64,000 nucleotides of DNA from Runella rosea (GTDB lineage: Bacteria; Bacteroidota; Bacteroidia; Cytophagales; Spirosomataceae), in contig NZ_CP030850.1 of the NCBI RefSeq assembly GCF_003325355.1, positions 5,965,001 through 6,029,000 on the forward strand, given 5' to 3'. The notes beneath the pieces were generated by a model. That model worked only from the letters and a program-made list of their open reading frames with translations, ran no database searches and was not told where the DNA came from. The first letter of the stretch is position 1, and each line of letters starts with the position of its first letter. The position numbers were made by a program, and so were the translations under genes. Shown piece by piece: positions 1-7,916 of this stretch.

Positions 1-190
1 GTTGTTACGCCAGTAGCACGGCCGAGTAGCTACGTGGGCAACGGATAAGCGCTGAAAGCATCTAAGTGCGAAACCGGCCTGAAGATGAGATTTCCACATA
101 AGGGACGTTATAGACTATGACGTTGATAGGCTGCAAGTGTAAAGGTGGTGACATCAAAGCTGAGCAGTACTAATTGCCCAATAGCTTCTA
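1..190 (+). rRNA. 23S ribosomal RNA, 3' end (partial)
   Basis: The sequence has the conserved domain VI end of bacterial 23S rRNA, including the CTAAGTGCGAAACC stretch, the AAGATGAGATTTCC stretch and the final AGTACTAATTGCCC block. The 5' part lies outside the window. The exact 3' end is uncertain by about 10-15 bases; I place it after the AGCTTCTA that follows the last conserved block. The 5S gene follows on the same strand after an unusual repeat-containing spacer. Confidence 0.95.
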
Positions 191-270
191 AGTAAAGTGC
201 TTAACTTAATTACTTCCATTCCAATGTCAATAATTTAGGGACTATGAGATAATAGATAGTCTAGGAGTTA

Positions 271-488
271 ACAGTGCGGGAGGTTGCGAGGAATTACTGA
301 GCTCATCCCAATTCTGCAAACGCCAATAACGACCTTGATGGTGGTTACAGTGGGGGACGGTGCGACGAATCGCTTCACCTCATCCCAATTCTGCAAACGC
401 CGATAACGACCTTGATGGTGGTTACAGTGCGGGACGGTGCGACGAATCGCTTCACCTCATCCCAATTCTGCAAACGCCGATAACGACC
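271..488 (+). repeat. 77-bp tandem repeat resembling degenerate 5S rRNA
   Basis: Two well-conserved 77-base units and one more diverged partial unit lie directly upstream of the 5S gene. The marker ACAG-GGGG/GCGGG occurs at 271, 347, 424 and finally at 501 inside the true 5S; the last two spacings are exactly 77. The marker CTCATCCCAATTCTG occurs at 302, 379 and 456. Each unit shares with 5S the opening CTTGATGGTGGTTACAG, an internal TTCACCTC, and a CGCCGAT block. The units therefore look like shortened, diverged 5S copies that arose by tandem duplication. They lack the GAACAGAGAAGTTAAG core and cannot make a normal 5S. Confidence 0.85.
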
Positions 489-602
<114 letters not shown>

Positions 603-617
603 TATTAACAATGAAAG

Positions 618-645
618 ATATGCCTCCGTCAAATCGGAGGCATTC
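618..645 (+). terminator. Hairpin after 5S rRNA
   Basis: An 8-bp perfect stem, TGCCTCCG (621-628) with CGGAGGCA (635-642), has a 6-base loop and is followed by TTCTTATT. It lies between the 5S and tRNA-Pro genes. It could end the rRNA operon, or it could be a processing element if tRNA-Pro is co-transcribed. Confidence 0.65.
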
Positions 646-650
646 TTATT

Positions 651-725
651 CGGGATGTAGCGTAGTCCGGTCATCGCGCCTGGTTTGGGACCAGGAGGTC
701 GCAAGTTCGAATCTTGCCATCCCGA
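651..725 (+). tRNA. tRNA-Pro (anticodon TGG)
   Basis: A full cloverleaf can be drawn. The acceptor stem is CGGGATG with CATCCCG, with discriminator A725. The anticodon stem is CCTGG/CCAGG with loop TTTGGGA and anticodon TGG at 686-688. The T arm contains GTTCGAATC. CCA is not encoded. An intrinsic terminator follows within a few bases. Confidence 0.97.
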
Positions 726-730
726 CATTA

Positions 731-766
731 AAAGCGTTCACTATTCAACTAGTGGACGCTTTTTTT
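731..766 (+). terminator. Rho-independent terminator after tRNA-Pro
   Basis: A 13-bp stem, AAAGCGTTCACTA (731-743) with TAGTGGACGCTTT (750-762), has one G-U pair and a 6-base loop and runs into a T tract. It ends the tRNA-Pro transcript. Confidence 0.9.
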
Positions 767-805
767 ATGCCCTTAAACGCAGAGTTTCTAAAATTTCAGA
801 AAGTC

Positions 806-836
806 TTGCATGGGGGGAATAGGAGGTGTAATTTTG
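806..836 (+). promoter_or_regulatory. Candidate thrC promoter (TTG ... TAATTTTG)
   Basis: The box TAATTTTG at 829-836 fits the Bacteroidota -7 consensus TAnnTTTG. A TTG at 806-808 lies 20 bases upstream as a possible -33 element. The start codon of thrC is about 40 bases downstream of the predicted transcription start. Confidence 0.55.
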
Positions 837-882
837 GATTTTGAAATTTATAAAATTTGACATTTAGCGCGTAATTCAACTG

Positions 883-2184
883 ATGATATTATATAGCACC
901 AAGAACCTACAGCTTAAAGCAAACCTTGAAGAAGCGGTATTTCGGAGCCTTCCAACTGATAATGGATTATATATGCCTGAATATATTCCGAAGGTTACGA
1001 CCCAGTTTCTAGAAGGTATTGAGCATTTATCGTTTAATGAAATTGCGTTCGAGGTTTCAAAAACTTTACTAAATGATGATATTTCAGAAGCGGATATTCG
1101 AATGATTGTAGATCGGGCGTTTGATTTTGACGCTCCTGTTGTTCCCATTGAGCGTAATATTCATTGTCTTGAGCTTTTCCATGGTCCTTCCATGGCTTTC
1201 AAGGATTTTGGTGCTCGTTTTATGGCATCCTTGATGTCTTATTTTCTAGTGCGTTCTCAAAAAGAAATACGGATTTTAGTGGCTACATCTGGCGATACAG
1301 GTGGGGCCGTGGCGCAGGGATTTCATAACGTACCTGGCATAAGCGTTACAATATTGTATCCAAGCGGGAAAGTAAGTGATATTCAAGAAAAGCAATTGAC
1401 AACACTGGGCGGAAATGTCACGGCGCTTGAAGTTGATGGCACATTTGATGATTGTCAAGCTTTGGTTAAACAGGCTTTTTTAGATGCGGAATTAACCCAA
1501 AAATACAACCTTGCTTCTGCCAACTCAATAAATATATCTCGTTTAATTCCCCAATCTTTTTACTATTTCAGAGCTTATGCCCAAGTAAAGCATTTAGGGC
1601 TTCCTGTTGTATTTTCGGTACCTAGTGGAAATTTAGGGAATTTGAGTGCGGGTATTTTAGCATATAGAATGGGGCTTCCAGTAGAACATTTTGTAGCGAC
1701 AACTAACCGTAATAATGTAGTCCCTAATTATTTAGAAAGCGGTGTGTACAATCCAGTTCCGTCTGTGGAAACAGTTTCAAATGCCATGGATGTAGGAAAC
1801 CCGAGCAATTTTGTTCGTTTGACCCGTTTTTTTGGTGATGAATGGGAGCAGGTCAAAGAAGTTGTTTCAGGATTTTGGTTTAATGATGAACAAACCAAAG
1901 TGGCCATGCGTGATGTGTACGAGCGTGAGGGCTATTTGATGTGTCCTCATACGGCGGTTGCTTATTTAGGATTGAAGGAATACATGAATTTAACTAAAAA
2001 AGACCTAACAGGGATATTTTTATCAACGGCCCATTACGCCAAGTTTCTCAATGTTGTGGAAGAGGCGCTCGGGACCGCTGATGTCGAAATTCCTGCGCGT
2101 TTGTCAGAATTGTTAAGTAAAACGAAAGTGGCTACTCCGATGAGTACCCGCTTTGAAGATTTTAAAAATTATCTGATGTCATAA
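883..2184 (+). CDS. thrC: Threonine synthase
   Basis: Cytoplasmic PLP enzyme that converts O-phosphohomoserine to threonine and phosphate, the last step of threonine synthesis. The 433-residue length is normal for the long form of the family. The N-terminal segment with GLYMPEYIP, the PLP lysine motif FHGPSMAFKDFG (Lys about 107) and the phosphate-binding segment TSGDTGGA are all present. The closing segment FLSTAHYAKF also fits. Homoserine kinase and aspartokinase genes are not in this window, so there is no thrABC operon here. A GNAT gene follows 35 bases downstream on the same strand and may be co-transcribed. Confidence 0.95.
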   Translation: MILYSTKNLQLKANLEEAVFRSLPTDNGLYMPEYIPKVTTQFLEGIEHLSFNEIAFEVSKTLLNDDISEADIRMIVDRAFDFDAPVVPIERNIHCLELFHGPSMAFKDFGARFMASLMSYFLVRSQKEIRILVATSGDTGGAVAQGFHNVPGISVTILYPSGKVSDIQEKQLTTLGGNVTALEVDGTFDDCQALVKQAFLDAELTQKYNLASANSINISRLIPQSFYYFRAYAQVKHLGLPVVFSVPSGNLGNLSAGILAYRMGLPVEHFVATTNRNNVVPNYLESGVYNPVPSVETVSNAMDVGNPSNFVRLTRFFGDEWEQVKEVVSGFWFNDEQTKVAMRDVYEREGYLMCPHTAVAYLGLKEYMNLTKKDLTGIFLSTAHYAKFLNVVEEALGTADVEIPARLSELLSKTKVATPMSTRFEDFKNYLMS

Positions 2185-2219
2185 ATTCCAAATAGGCATT
2201 TTGATAATGTGATTATACT

Positions 2220-2690
2220 ATGCAAGTTATCGTTGCTCGAACCTCCGAACACTACGCTACTGCCGTTACACTATTCAAAGAGTACGCGTTAGGGTTAGGA
2301 ATTGACTTAAAGTTTCAGAAATTTGATGATGAACTGCAAATACTATCCACCATGTACGGCCCTCCAACGGGGGAGTTATGGCTTGTACAGGCCAATGAGC
2401 AATTTGTAGGTTGTACGGCGTTGAGGCAATTGGATAAACATACGTGTGAACTCAAGCGTATGTTTATCCAACCCGCCTTTCGTGGGCTCCATTTGGGTGA
2501 GCAGCTCATGGAGGTTGCGCTTGATACCGCACGTAAGCTTGGTTATACGTCCATAAAACTAGACAGCCTTCGACGTTTAGCGCCTGCCGTTAAATTATAT
2601 CTTCGTTATGGATTTACCGAAATCCATCCTTACAACTTTAATCCTGAAGAAGACGTTATTTATTTTGAGAAAAAGCTCTTAGGCTTATAA
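2220..2690 (+). CDS. GNAT family N-acetyltransferase
   Basis: A 156-residue single-domain GNAT protein. The segment RMFIQPAFRGLHLGEQLM is the acetyl-CoA binding motif A, and RYGFTEI near residue 140 is the typical C-terminal strand. In motif A one usual Gly is a His (RGLHLG rather than RGxGxG), a mild deviation. The substrate cannot be told from sequence. It starts 35 bases after thrC, so it is probably expressed with it. A link to threonine synthesis is only a guess. Confidence 0.85.
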   Translation: MQVIVARTSEHYATAVTLFKEYALGLGIDLKFQKFDDELQILSTMYGPPTGELWLVQANEQFVGCTALRQLDKHTCELKRMFIQPAFRGLHLGEQLMEVALDTARKLGYTSIKLDSLRRLAPAVKLYLRYGFTEIHPYNFNPEEDVIYFEKKLLGL

Positions 2691-2887
2691 CTTCATCACC
2701 AAAATTTTCCATTCATTTTGTTCTTTAACCGTTGGTCGTAAAATATATTTTATTACCTTGCATTGCATAGTACCTTTGATTCAATAATAAAACAAAGAAA
2801 AGATAAAGAGCATTGACCAATTGACGTTAAAACGAAAATAAAGCAGTGCTCATCGCCTAAAATCCAACATCTTAACATTGCAAAGCC

Positions 2888-3451
2888 ATGAACAGCAAAC
2901 AATTGCGTCGTATTCCGAGTGAAGGAGTCCTTGGTGGGGTAGCCGCTGGCCTCGCCGATTATTTTGGTATAGATAAAGCCATAATGCGGGTTATTTTTGT
3001 CGTATTGATGTTTTTTACCAAAGGATTTCCCATCATTTTAATCTATATTATTCTGTGGGCGGCGTTGCCTACTGGCGAGCCTACAGTGACCGTTACAGAC
3101 CCAGAAAACGTTTATTTGAATAATCCGCAGCCTAAAAAAGACTTTGGCAAAGGAGCCGAAATCATTGGCTATGGTCTGCTTATTATCGGTGGATTTATGC
3201 TTTTTGACCGCCTTTTCTATTGGATTGATTTGGAGCGATTTGTACCAGCAGCATTACTCATTGGTTTAGGTCTTTTCTTGATTTTGAGAACAACATCTCA
3301 TAAATCAGCAACCACTTTTACCGCCGATACAGAGCGTGCCACTCCTTCATGGACTGATTCAGCTCCTATCAATGATTGGCAGCCTCCAAAGACGACAACA
3401 ACGTCCAAAGAATCAGAAATGCCTGATGGTTCGGAAGAGCCCAAAGTATAG
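2888..3451 (+). CDS. PspC domain envelope-stress protein
   Basis: 187 residues. The PspC domain occupies about residues 3-62, with the marker GVLGGVAAGLADYFGID followed by a first hydrophobic segment (IMRVIFVVLMFF) and LIYIILWAALP. Two further hydrophobic segments lie at about 95-135, and the Pro/Thr-rich tail is polar. PspC proteins sense or relay membrane stress. The next two genes are also membrane proteins of the LiaI/LiaF type, so the three probably form one envelope-stress unit. The biochemical role is not shown by the sequence. Confidence 0.9.
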   Translation: MNSKQLRRIPSEGVLGGVAAGLADYFGIDKAIMRVIFVVLMFFTKGFPIILIYIILWAALPTGEPTVTVTDPENVYLNNPQPKKDFGKGAEIIGYGLLIIGGFMLFDRLFYWIDLERFVPAALLIGLGLFLILRTTSHKSATTFTADTERATPSWTDSAPINDWQPPKTTTTSKESEMPDGSEEPKV

Positions 3452-3496
3452 ATTTTCAAGCCTGTCGGCAAAATCCTGCGAGCAGGCTTGAAAATC
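3451..3496 (+). terminator. Perfect 14-bp hairpin after the PspC gene
   Basis: GATTTTCAAGCCTG (3451-3464) pairs perfectly with CAGGCTTGAAAATC (3483-3496) around an 18-base loop. It begins at the stop codon of the PspC gene. No T tract follows, so it may stabilise the upstream RNA or attenuate rather than terminate. Confidence 0.6.
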
Positions 3497-3542
3497 ATTA
3501 TCTAATAACCTACAAACTTTTCAACTCAAACTTCCTTTTGCC

Positions 3543-3713
3543 ATGAACTATCAAAGCACTTTTTGGGGCGCGCTCCTTGTACTTATCGGCGGGCTACTGC
3601 TTATGCGTGAACTTTTCGATTGGTTTGATTTCGAGCGATTTTTTTGGCCAGTACTGTTTATTGCGGGTGGAGCACTCCTGATTTTTAAAGACAAACTTAA
3701 AAAAATATCTTAA
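3543..3713 (+). CDS. Small two-helix membrane protein (LiaI/DUF5668-like)
   Basis: A 56-residue protein starting at ATG 3543. It has two hydrophobic helices (WGALLVLIGGLLLM and FWPVLFIAGGALLIF) joined by a short acidic/aromatic turn (DWFDFERFF), with a basic end. This is the LiaI/LiaF transmembrane repeat, and it matches the corresponding part of the PspC protein upstream (WIDLERFVPAALLIGLGLFLI). It sits 11 bases before the next gene, so the two are very likely translated together. Confidence 0.8.
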   Translation: MNYQSTFWGALLVLIGGLLLMRELFDWFDFERFFWPVLFIAGGALLIFKDKLKKIS

Positions 3714-3724
3714 GCCATAGAGCC

Positions 3725-4732
3725 ATGAAACAATCTTCAAATGCCCTGTTTTGGGGTACTTTTTTACTGGCTGTTGGACTGATACTCTTGGCCAAAACCC
3801 TCGGTTGGTTTCACATTGATTGGGGAATGACCTTACGCTTCTGGCCCGTATTGTTGGTATTGGCAGGTTTCAGCCTTTTACTCAAACAAAGTTGGTCGGG
3901 AATTTTGACGGCCATTCTGATTGCGATTGCCATTCCATCGGCAATTATCAACGGAGCGAACAAAAAACTTCGTCACTGGAACGATGACGGAATTGAGTTT
4001 AATCTCCACGATTTTGATGATGACGATGATAACAATAATGAGGATGACGAGTATGACAAGCGGTCCCAAACGTATTCAAAGGATGGGGAAACGCATTTCT
4101 CCGAACCGCTGGCCGAGGGTACTACCGAAGCAACCCTTAATTTTGGGGCAGGTGCTGGTGAATTTAAAATAGAAGGCACAACGTCGCAATTGGTGGAAGC
4201 CGACGCTGAAACTAAATTTGGTAACTATGTGCTGACAACCAAACGAAACGAAAGCACGAAAATTAGCTCGGTTAATTTTGAAATGGAGAGTAAAGACAGC
4301 ACGAAGCGTGTTCGGATCAAGGATTTTGATAACATGGACAATCACGTCGAAATGCGACTTAGTGACAAGCCTGTTTGGTCATTTGACCTAGGTTTAGGAG
4401 CTGGAAAAGCCGAGTTTGATTTGTCGGAATACAAAGTTAAAAAAGTGAAAATCGGCGCGGGAGCGGCAGAGGTTGATTTGAAATTAGGCGAAAAAATTGA
4501 AAATAATGCCGAAGTAAAAATTGACGCTGGGGTTGCCTCCATCGAAATCAATATTCCAGAATCGATTGGCTGTGAATTTACTGTAGACGGGGCCTTTAAT
4601 TCTAAAGAGTTGGATAATTTCGAAAAAATAAGCGATGGACTTTATCGTACATCCAATTATAATTCGGCTGCCAAAAAAATCAAAGTATCGTACAATGGTG
4701 GATTGTCAAAGTTAGAAATCAATCGGTATTAA
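3725..4732 (+). CDS. Membrane-anchored toast-rack (LiaF-like) protein
   Basis: 335 residues. The N-terminal third holds the LiaI-type helix pair (FWGTFLLAVGLILL and FWPVLLVLAGFSLLL) and a third hydrophobic segment. A strikingly acidic linker of Asp, Glu and Asn follows at about residues 93-110. The C-terminal half is a beta-rich toast-rack/DUF4097-type region with repeated patterns such as LNFGAGAGEFKIEG, LGLGAGKAEFDLSE and IGAGAAEVDLKLG. Together with PspC and the small LiaI-like protein it resembles a Lia/Psp envelope-stress module. A terminator follows. Confidence 0.8.
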   Translation: MKQSSNALFWGTFLLAVGLILLAKTLGWFHIDWGMTLRFWPVLLVLAGFSLLLKQSWSGILTAILIAIAIPSAIINGANKKLRHWNDDGIEFNLHDFDDDDDNNNEDDEYDKRSQTYSKDGETHFSEPLAEGTTEATLNFGAGAGEFKIEGTTSQLVEADAETKFGNYVLTTKRNESTKISSVNFEMESKDSTKRVRIKDFDNMDNHVEMRLSDKPVWSFDLGLGAGKAEFDLSEYKVKKVKIGAGAAEVDLKLGEKIENNAEVKIDAGVASIEINIPESIGCEFTVDGAFNSKELDNFEKISDGLYRTSNYNSAAKKIKVSYNGGLSKLEINRY

Positions 4733-4753
4733 ATTAACACCAATAAATAATCC

Positions 4754-4796
4754 AAAAATGCTGTCAGTCAAAATAACTGGCAGCATTTTTGTTTTT
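4754..4796 (+). terminator. Rho-independent terminator after the toast-rack gene
   Basis: AAAAATGCTGTCAGT (4754-4768) pairs with ACTGGCAGCATTTTT (4776-4790) with one G-U pair, followed by GTTTTTTG. It ends the PspC/LiaI/toast-rack unit. It also argues against the in-frame upstream ATG at 4758 as a start for the next gene, because that ATG lies inside the stem. Confidence 0.85.
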
Positions 4797-4865
4797 TGTA
4801 CCTTTGTCAATCACGCAACAAACAGCCCGTTTTTTCGTTTAAAATTGGCAAACATTCGCATTCTA

Positions 4866-5984
4866 ATGAAAAATATACTGACCGCTGCCGCTTTTTTTAC
4901 AAGCGTTACCCTTTTTGCCCAAACGACGGCAAAAGACTTCACCATTTCGGGGACGGCCAAAAATCTTCAACCCAATGACAAGGTTTACCTTGAAATTGCG
5001 GGCACCCAGCCACTTGTGAGAATAGACTCGGCAAAAGTAGGGCCTGATAAACGCTTTACGTTTAAACGAAAAGAACTAGACGAAGGCACCGTGTACCAAC
5101 TCAACCTTGCCAACGCGCAACGGGTTATTGTGCTGATAGAAGGGGGCGAAACCATTGAGATTGCGGCGGATGGTACTGAAAAAGGAGCCTCAAAAATAAG
5201 TGGTTCAAAGAACAATGATTATTACCAGCAATTGATTGGCATGTATAAAGAGATGAACGAAAAGTCTCAGAAGTGGCAGGAAGAATATGCTCAGGCCGAA
5301 CAAAAGAAAGACAGTAAAAAAATAGCGAAGATTCAGCAGGATTTTGAAGCCGCAAGTCAAGGGTTTACGGGAAAAGTTAAAAGCATGATTCCTGAAATGG
5401 GAACGTCGTTGGTTGCGTTGTTTGCTACTAATTTTCTGAATCCAGAAGTTGATTTTGCGACCATTGATGCGCTGGCCAAACGTTTTGAGGTGGAACGCCC
5501 AACCATGAAGCAGGCACAGGTTTTTGTAGGAAATGCCAAACGCATGCGTGGAATTCAGATTGGAGATGCCGCTCCCGAAATTACGCTCAACAGCACTCAA
5601 GATAAACCAGTAAGCCTTTCTTCATTGAAGGGAAAGATTGTGTTGATTGATTTCTGGGCCTCTTGGTGCGGCCCGTGCCGTCAAGAAAATCCCAATGTGG
5701 TTCGGGTTTATAATCGATTTAAAGACAAAGGATTTGAAATCTTCAGCGTGTCGCTCGACCGTGATAAAGCGGCTTGGTTGAAAGCCATTGAAAAAGATGG
5801 ATTGATTTGGCCAAGCCACGTTTCAGACTTAAAATATTGGCAGTCAATTGCGGCCCAAACTTACGGCGTCAACGCCATTCCTGCCACCTTCCTTCTGGAC
5901 AAGGACGGAAAAGTAATTGATAAAAACCTGCGCGGGGCCGCATTGGAGAAAAAGCTCGAAGAATTATTGAAGGTGAATAATTAA
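4866..5984 (+). CDS. TlpA-like thiol-disulfide oxidoreductase with DUF4369
   Basis: 372 residues from ATG 4866, chosen because it opens a clean signal peptide (MKNILTAAAFFTSVTLFAQ). After the signal comes a beta-rich DUF4369-like region (about 22-125) and a helical, charged middle segment. A thioredoxin fold from about 235 contains the active site WCGPC (Cys 268 and Cys 271) and the cis-Pro segment IPATFLLD. Such proteins reduce disulfides in the periplasm, often for cytochrome c maturation, and are common in many copies in Bacteroidota. The partner is unknown. Confidence 0.9.
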   Translation: MKNILTAAAFFTSVTLFAQTTAKDFTISGTAKNLQPNDKVYLEIAGTQPLVRIDSAKVGPDKRFTFKRKELDEGTVYQLNLANAQRVIVLIEGGETIEIAADGTEKGASKISGSKNNDYYQQLIGMYKEMNEKSQKWQEEYAQAEQKKDSKKIAKIQQDFEAASQGFTGKVKSMIPEMGTSLVALFATNFLNPEVDFATIDALAKRFEVERPTMKQAQVFVGNAKRMRGIQIGDAAPEITLNSTQDKPVSLSSLKGKIVLIDFWASWCGPCRQENPNVVRVYNRFKDKGFEIFSVSLDRDKAAWLKAIEKDGLIWPSHVSDLKYWQSIAAQTYGVNAIPATFLLDKDGKVIDKNLRGAALEKKLEELLKVNN

Positions 5985-6022
5985 GAGTACGTCTACGCTA
6001 GACGCATTTTATACTTTTCATC

Positions 6023-6060
6023 AAAACTTTTCAGGTTTTCAAAACTTGGAAAGTTTTTTT
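6023..6060 (+). terminator. Terminator-like inverted repeat
   Basis: AAAACTTTTCAGGTTTT (6023-6039) and AAAACTTGGAAAGTTTT (6041-6057) are complementary apart from two G-U-type positions, and a T tract follows. It lies 40 bases after the TlpA-like gene and probably ends it. Confidence 0.7.
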
Positions 6061-6160
6061 ATTTTCAATGAAATCTTAATCTTTACATTCCAAGAAACAG
6101 AAAAATGTAAAACAGTAAATGTGAACGGTTAAAAGCCCAAAATGGGGCACTGAACCCCAA

Positions 6161-6176
6161 AAAACAATATTGTTTT
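6161..6176. promoter_or_regulatory. 16-bp perfect palindrome upstream of the SMP-30 gene
   Basis: AAAACAATATTGTTTT is a perfect palindrome 33 bases before the start codon at 6210. Its size and place fit a dimeric repressor or activator site. No regulator gene is adjacent, and such AT-rich palindromes can arise by chance. Confidence 0.35.
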
Positions 6177-6209
6177 ACCATTATTACTAGACATAGACCT
6201 TTTACTTTC

Positions 6210-7121
6210 ATGAAATTGCATCATTACCCTCGCATACCCTTTTTTATTGCGGCCTTATATTTTTCGTCGTTTGCGGTGCAAGCCCAAACTTCTGACTATA
6301 CGGCAGAGCACGAGTTTACCCAAAACTGTGAAGGCCCATCCGTCGATGCAGACGGCTCGGTGTATGCCGTTAACTATATCATGGACGGTACCATTGCCAA
6401 GATTCCTAAACGTAATAAAGCGTCTATTTTTCTCACTTTGCCAAAAGGAAGTACAGGAAATGGGATTCGGTTTGGCAACGCTACAACCTTTTACGTGGCT
6501 GATTTTACGGGGCATAATGTCTTGAAAGTAGATGTAACAAACAAGCAAGTGAGCGTTCATTGCAATGAGCCCAAAATGAACCAACCAAATGATTTGGCCA
6601 TCACCAAAAAAGGGCATATTTTTTGTTCAGATCCCAACTGGAAAGAAGGAACAGGACAGGTTTGGCACGTATCGCCAGAGGGTAAGGCTCGAATCGTGGC
6701 GCCCGATATGGGAACAACCAACGGGATTGATGTAAGTCCCGATGAAAAGACACTGTACGTCAATGAAAGTGTCCAACGGAATGTTTGGGCCTTTGATTTG
6801 GCGGCCGATGGCTCGCTTTCCAATAAGCGACTACTGCATAAATTTAGCGATGGTGGGATGGACGGAATGCGCTGTGATGCCAAAGGCAATCTGTACATCA
6901 CAAGGCATGGAAAGGGCGAAGTAGCGGTAGTGTCGCCCGAAGGAAAAGTCATAAAAACGATTACTACCAAGGGCAAAAGTGTTTCAAATATTTGCTTTGG
7001 AGGCAAAAAAGGGCGAACTTGCTACATCACTCTCCAAGATCGCGGTTGCCTCGAAACTTTTCAGGCAGAAGCTCCTGGACGGGAGTGGCTAATGATGAAA
7101 GAGTTTCTGGGAAAGAAATAA
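6210..7121 (+). CDS. Secreted SMP-30/gluconolactonase-like beta-propeller protein
   Basis: 303 residues with a signal peptide of about 25 residues ending VQAQ. The body shows SMP-30/LRE family repeats: GNGIRFGNATTFYVAD, NQPNDLAITKKGHIFCSDP, TNGIDVSPDEKTLYVNES and GMDGMRCDAKGNLYITRHG. The conserved Glu/Asn/Asp metal ligands of the family appear plausible in EGPSVDADG, NDLA and NGIDV. It likely acts on a lactone or sugar acid in the periplasm. The M23 peptidase gene starts 9 bases after its stop, so the pair probably forms an operon. Confidence 0.88.
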   Translation: MKLHHYPRIPFFIAALYFSSFAVQAQTSDYTAEHEFTQNCEGPSVDADGSVYAVNYIMDGTIAKIPKRNKASIFLTLPKGSTGNGIRFGNATTFYVADFTGHNVLKVDVTNKQVSVHCNEPKMNQPNDLAITKKGHIFCSDPNWKEGTGQVWHVSPEGKARIVAPDMGTTNGIDVSPDEKTLYVNESVQRNVWAFDLAADGSLSNKRLLHKFSDGGMDGMRCDAKGNLYITRHGKGEVAVVSPEGKVIKTITTKGKSVSNICFGGKKGRTCYITLQDRGCLETFQAEAPGREWLMMKEFLGKK

Positions 7122-7130
7122 ACCTATTCT

Positions 7131-7877
7131 ATGTACAAGTTTTTAACTGTTTGTTTATCCTTAATTTCACCATTATTTTTGATGGCCGCAGATGCTCCTG
7201 GGGCCCAACTATTGACTTTGGGGCAGGCGTTTTTACAGCTTAATGCCCAGATTCGTGAGCAAACCATTGAGCCAGATTCTGCCCAATTACGCTTTCGGCT
7301 GATTTTCAGCGAACTCCGTGAAGTAACCGACGGCTATCGTCAACAAACTTGTAGTGATTCCATTCGTTTTGTTTTTCCAATAAAATCATACGATGCTGAG
7401 CAAATCGGTGGAAATGGCTCAGGATACCGCCCGTTTGGATTTAATCTATTTGACCATGCGGTACAGGGAAGCCATCCAGCCCATGATATATTTGTTTATG
7501 ACCGCAATCAGGATAACTTGGATGACCAAACCGAGCAGCCCATTGATGTACTGGCGATGCGCCCGGGTATTGTAGTGGCTACCGAATCTAACTGGAGTCC
7601 CGAAAGCACGTATCGGGGAGGTAATTTTGTATGGATTTATGATCCGTGTTTGGATGGCTTGTTTTATTACGCACACCACAGCCGCGTAACGGTTCAGGTA
7701 GGTGATCAGGTGACGGCAGGGCAAAAAATTGCGGAGGTAGGAAGAACAGGCCTCAATGCTGCCAAACGCCGTTCTGGTACTCATTTACACCTTATGTATC
7801 TTCAGCTCACGCCCGAAGCGTTGCCGATGCCGCTCAATACCTACGATTGGTTGGCATCCGCCCAAGTGATAAAATAA
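7131..7877 (+). CDS. M23 family metallopeptidase (LytM-like)
   Basis: 248 residues with an N-terminal signal sequence. The zinc site of M23 peptidases is visible: HPAHD (His 115/118, Asp 119) and THLHL (His 218 and 220), with the typical GNFVWIYD and GQKIAEVGRTG segments between. These enzymes cut peptide cross-links of peptidoglycan. It follows the SMP-30 gene by 9 bases. The stop codon overlaps the left arm of a strong bidirectional terminator. Confidence 0.9.
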   Translation: MYKFLTVCLSLISPLFLMAADAPGAQLLTLGQAFLQLNAQIREQTIEPDSAQLRFRLIFSELREVTDGYRQQTCSDSIRFVFPIKSYDAEQIGGNGSGYRPFGFNLFDHAVQGSHPAHDIFVYDRNQDNLDDQTEQPIDVLAMRPGIVVATESNWSPESTYRGGNFVWIYDPCLDGLFYYAHHSRVTVQVGDQVTAGQKIAEVGRTGLNAAKRRSGTHLHLMYLQLTPEALPMPLNTYDWLASAQVIK

Positions 7878-7908
7878 AAGGAGTTAAAGTGACCCCTTAA
7901 CTCCTTTT
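7876..7908. terminator. Bidirectional terminator between convergent genes
   Basis: AAAAGGAGTTAA (7876-7887) pairs perfectly with TTAACTCCTTTT (7897-7908). It has A and T tracts on both sides and serves the plus-strand M23 gene and the minus-strand gene ending at 7917. Confidence 0.85.
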
Positions 7909-7916
7909 GCATTCCA

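Noticed and set aside
271-488. CRISPR or phage attachment site
   Set aside because: Units are adjacent, similar to 5S rRNA and lack unique spacers; no integrase is nearby.
4758-4865. N-terminal extension of the TlpA-like protein
   Set aside because: The upstream ATG lies in a terminator hairpin; the ATG at 4866 opens a good signal peptide.
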